Assembly: GCA_016209735.1 (NCBI GenBank)
Contig: JACQVN010000030.1
Location: 1 to 64,000 of the forward strand
DNA length: 64,000 nt
Direction of reading: 5' to 3'
Source of the DNA: Candidatus Methylomirabilota bacterium
GTDB taxonomy: Bacteria > Methylomirabilota > Methylomirabilia > Methylomirabilales > 2-02-FULL-66-22
The notes beneath the pieces were generated by a model. That model worked only from the letters and a program-made list of their open reading frames with translations, had not been told where the DNA came from and searched no databases. The position numbers and the translations under genes were made by a program. Positions 61,417 to 64,000 of the stretch are shown one piece after another; the stretch's first letter is position 1, and every line of letters starts with the position of its first letter.

Positions 61417-61660
61417 TTGCGAACGTGGCGATTGAACCGCCGGTACCAACGGCCATGCCGTTGGTGCGCAAAGGTCGCAAAGAAAGAGTATGAGATTTCC
61501 AGGAGGTTCCGGAATCGCCTGGCGTGAACTGACCGGACCGTGTCCAGGGCCGGTGTGGGACGAGATCTGGAAGTCGTGCCTCTCTGTGTGGTCTTGGCGA
61601 GCTTGGCGGTGAGAGGTCCGGGGCAATTCGGGGAGGAACAGGGAAAGCGAGGCAAGTCGC
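61417..61660. other. purL-hom gap with weak repeats
   Basis: CGGTACCAACGGCCATGCCGTTGGTGCG (about 61440-61468) contains a clear stem CCAACGGC/GCCGTTGG with loop CAT. Further on, GCAAAGGTCGCAAAG and CTTGGCGAGCTTGGCGG are short tandem-like units. GGGGAGGAACAGGGAAAGCGAGG precedes hom. No gene or riboswitch is recognised. Confidence 0.5.
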
Positions 61661-62962
61661 ATGAAGATCATCAATGTCGGCATCCTGGGGTTAGGTACCA
61701 TCGGGTCGGGGGTCGTGAAGGTCCTGCAGGGCCACCAGGCCCTCCTGGATCGACGCGTCGGGGCCAGGCTCCGCATTCGCCGCATTGCCGAGGTCGGCAC
61801 GCCGCGGATCGAGGTGGACCCCAAGCTCCTCACGCGGGACGCCCGGGAGGTCATCGACGATCCGCAGATCGACATCGTCGTCGAGCTGATCGGCGGGACC
61901 ACTGTGGCCAAGACCCTCTGCCTGGAGGCCGTGAACAAGGGCAAGCACCTGGTGACCGCCAACAAGGCCCTCCTGGCGGAGCAGGGCCTGGAGATCTACC
62001 AGGCGGCAGCCACCAAGCGGGTCGATCTGGGTTTCGAGGCTAGCGTCTGCGGCGCCATCCCCATCATCCGCTCGGTGCGCGAGGGGCTGGTGGCGAACCA
62101 GGTCCGCTCCATCATGGGGATCGTGAACGGGACCACCAACTACATCCTGACCAAGATGACGGAGAGCGGCCAGGCCTTCGCCACGGTGCTGGCGGAGGCG
62201 CAGGCCAAGGGCTACGCCGAGGCCGACCCCACGCTGGACGTCGGGGGCTTCGACGCCGCCCACAAGCTCCAGATCCTGGGCTCCCTGGCCTACGGGAGTT
62301 ACATCCGGTACTCCGACATCCACATCGAGGGCATCCAGAAGGTGGAGGCCGTGGACATCGAGTTCGCCCGCGAGCTGGGGTGCCGCATCAAGCTGCTGGC
62401 CATCGCCAAGGAAGAGCAAGGCGAGCTGGAGGTGCGCGTCCACCCCACCATGATTCCCGACTCCCACCTGCTGGCCTCGGTGGGCGGGGTGTACAACGCC
62501 GTGCACATCCGCGGCGACTCGGCCGGCTCCCTGATGTTCTCCGGCCGGGGGGCGGGACAGATGCCGACCGCCTCCTCGGTGGTGGCGGACATCGTGGAGA
62601 TCGCCCACAACATCATCTTCCATCGGCCCTCGCGGGCCTCGCTTCTCCCCACCACCCTCATGGCGGACGAGGGGATCCGCATCCGGCCGATCGAGCGGAT
62701 CCGCGGCCGGTACTACCTCCGCATCATGGCCGTGGACAAGCCCGGCGTGCTCTCGAAGGTGTCCGGGGTTCTGGGGGAGTATAACATCAGCATCGCCTCC
62801 ATGATCCAGAAGGGGCGCGCCGAGCAGGCGGCAGTTCCCATCGTCATGCTGACCCACGAGGCCAACGAGGGCGATGTCCAGAAGGCGCTCAAACGGATCA
62901 ACCACCTGGAGGTGGTGGCCCAGGACGTTGTTCTCTTCCGCATGGAGGGGATCGAGGACTGA
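61661..62962 (+). CDS. hom: Homoserine dehydrogenase with C-terminal ACT domain
   Basis: A 433-residue enzyme reducing aspartate semialdehyde to homoserine. The Rossmann motif is [14 protein letters not shown]; catalytic-domain blocks are [48 protein letters not shown] and [21 protein letters not shown]-terminal ACT domain ([20 protein letters not shown], from about residue 350) suggests threonine feedback control. It lies 31 bp before thrC, a threonine-synthesis pair. Confidence 0.96.
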   Translation: MKIINVGILGLGTIGSGVVKVLQGHQALLDRRVGARLRIRRIAEVGTPRIEVDPKLLTRDAREVIDDPQIDIVVELIGGTTVAKTLCLEAVNKGKHLVTANKALLAEQGLEIYQAAATKRVDLGFEASVCGAIPIIRSVREGLVANQVRSIMGIVNGTTNYILTKMTESGQAFATVLAEAQAKGYAEADPTLDVGGFDAAHKLQILGSLAYGSYIRYSDIHIEGIQKVEAVDIEFARELGCRIKLLAIAKEEQGELEVRVHPTMIPDSHLLASVGGVYNAVHIRGDSAGSLMFSGRGAGQMPTASSVVADIVEIAHNIIFHRPSRASLLPTTLMADEGIRIRPIERIRGRYYLRIMAVDKPGVLSKVSGVLGEYNISIASMIQKGRAEQAAVPIVMLTHEANEGDVQKALKRINHLEVVAQDVVLFRMEGIED

Positions 62963-62993
62963 ACCTCGAACCTCGAACCGGGAACCCGTACCC

Positions 62994-64000
62994 ATGCTCT
63001 GGCGCGGAGTGATACACCAGTACCGGGAGCACCTGCCGGTCACGGACCGGACGCCCGTGGTGACGCTGAACGAGGGAAACACCCCCCTTATCCGGTCGGA
63101 GCGCCTGGCCCGCGAGCTGGGCATTCTTTGTCCGGTGTACTTGAAGTACGAGGGGCTGAACCCCACCGGATCGTTCAAAGATCGCGGGATGACCTTGGCC
63201 ATCAGCAAGGCCATGGAGCGGCAGGCCAAGGCGGTCATCTGCGCCTCCACCGGAAATACCTCCGCCTCCGCCGCAGCCTACGCAGCCCGGGCCGGTCTCG
63301 AGGCCTATGTGCTCATCCCCGAAGGGAAGATCGCCCTGGGCAAGCTGGCCCAGGCCATGATTCACGGGGCGCAGGTGCTGCAGATTCGTGGGAACTTCGA
63401 CGACGCGCTCAAGTTGGTGCGGCAGATCTCCGAGCGGCATCCGATCGTCTTGGTCAACTCCCTCAATCCCGACCGCATCGAGGGACAGAAGACGGGGGCG
63501 TTCGAAATCTGCGAGCAGCTCGGCGGCCCCCCCACGCACCACTTCATCCCCGTGGGGAATGCCGGGAACATCACCGCCTACTGGCGGGGGTACCGGGAAT
63601 ATCACCGATACGGAAAGATTCCTTGGCTGCCCAAGATGATCGGCTGGCAAGCGGAGGGGGCGGCACCCATCGTGCGCGGCCATGTGGTCGAGCGGCCGGA
63701 GACTGTGGCCTCGGCCATCCGCATCGGGAACCCCGCGAGCTGGCAAGGGGCCGTGGAGGCAGTGCGGGACTCGCAGGGCGCCATCGACACCGTCTCGGAC
63801 GAGGAGATCCTGGAGGCCTACGGGCTGCTCACCCGCCTGGAGGGCGTGTTCTGCGAACCCGCCTCGGCGGCCCCCGTGGCCGGGCTGGCCAAATGGGCCA
63901 AGACAGTCGGATTCTCCATGGACGACACGGTGGTCTGCATCCTCACCGGGCATGGTCTGAAGGATCCCGACATGGCTGTGCGGCGATCCACTAGGCCCGT
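62994..64000 (+). CDS. thrC: Threonine synthase, truncated by the window end
   Basis: The first 335 codons of ThrC, open to the last base. The PLP lysine lies in [27 protein letters not shown]-like [40 protein letters not shown] and [20 protein letters not shown] are typical of the short (about 350-residue) PLP type. It converts phosphohomoserine to threonine. The ATG at 62994 follows a short GAACCTCGAACC array and CGGGAACCCGTACCC. About 15-20 residues are missing. Confidence 0.94.
   Translation, partial: MLWRGVIHQYREHLPVTDRTPVVTLNEGNTPLIRSERLARELGILCPVYLKYEGLNPTGSFKDRGMTLAISKAMERQAKAVICASTGNTSASAAAYAARAGLEAYVLIPEGKIALGKLAQAMIHGAQVLQIRGNFDDALKLVRQISERHPIVLVNSLNPDRIEGQKTGAFEICEQLGGPPTHHFIPVGNAGNITAYWRGYREYHRYGKIPWLPKMIGWQAEGAAPIVRGHVVERPETVASAIRIGNPASWQGAVEAVRDSQGAIDTVSDEEILEAYGLLTRLEGVFCEPASAAPVAGLAKWAKTVGFSMDDTVVCILTGHGLKDPDMAVRRSTRP

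Noticed and set aside
1-64000. tRNA or rRNA genes
   Set aside because: The gaps were read for clover-leaf-like segments with a TTC-type T-loop and none was convincing; no rRNA sequence was seen.

Overview
This window is a GC-rich bacterial chromosome segment of almost entirely plus-strand housekeeping operons, interrupted by one integrated element of about 14.7 kb. The mix of very high GC, a classical S10-spc-alpha ribosomal cluster, a tripartite tricarboxylate (TctABC) transporter, a methylamine-methyltransferase-like gene and arrays of degenerate short repeats between genes would fit Methylomirabilota/Rokubacteria-type soil or sediment bacteria. That placement is inferred from gene content, not from a phylogeny.

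Region 1 (1-16.5 kb) holds the end of tuf, then rpsJ-rplCDWB-rpsS-rplV-rpsC-rplP-rpmC-rpsQ-rplN-rplX-rplE-rpsZ-rpsH-rplF-rplR-rpsE-rpmD-rplO-secY-adk-map-infA-rpmJ-rpsM-rpsK-rpsD-rpoA-rplQ, closed by a hairpin at 16.49 kb. Many genes overlap by ATGA/GTGA, but several gaps carry strong stem-loops. Region 2 (16.5-20.1 kb) has an orphan lactate-racemase-like larA and an EF-G paralogue. Region 3 (20.1-29.2 kb) is a translation/maturation operon behind a good sigma-70-type promoter: rimP-nusA-ylxR-infB-ylxP-rbfA-nrnA-truB-ribF.

Region 4 (29.22-43.97 kb) is an integrated element inserted at the 3' end of ribF, between ribF and its usual neighbour rpsO. It is bounded by an 18-bp direct repeat (29223-29240 and 43953-43970). 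It carries a frameshifted tyrosine integrase coupled to a ribbon-helix-helix gene, a Prim-Pol replication protein with iteron-like repeats inside its gene, an AlpA-like excisionase candidate, a DUF4258/MqsA-like toxin-antitoxin pair, an XRE-ImmA regulator pair with a palindromic operator, an unrecognised membrane protein plus basic protein, and two copies of a module encoding overlapping tiny membrane peptides followed by a detached ImmA C-terminal domain. No capsid, portal, tail or conjugation genes are seen, so it resembles a phage satellite or integrative mobilisable island rather than a full prophage or ICE.

Region 5 (44.0-47.7 kb) resumes the host order with rpsO-pnp and an M16 zinc protease. 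Region 6 (47.7-55.0 kb) is a catabolic/transport cluster: an SMP-30-like lactonase, a non-pyrrolysine MtmB-family methyltransferase, a CoA transferase and TctC-TctB-TctA. Region 7 (55.7-64 kb) encodes purine synthesis (purB, purC, purS, purQ, purL) followed by hom and the start of thrC.

The gaps contain at least three families of dispersed repeat: a GGTTCTTGCGC-type palindrome (at least six copies), GTAGGGGCG/CGCCC-type hairpins, and arrays of degenerate 8-10-mers (GAACCTCGAACC, GCATTCCGCATTCC). The most unusual material is in the island: the duplicated tiny membrane-peptide/ImmA-C-terminus module, the unknown membrane/basic protein pair and the possible origin embedded in the Prim-Pol gene.
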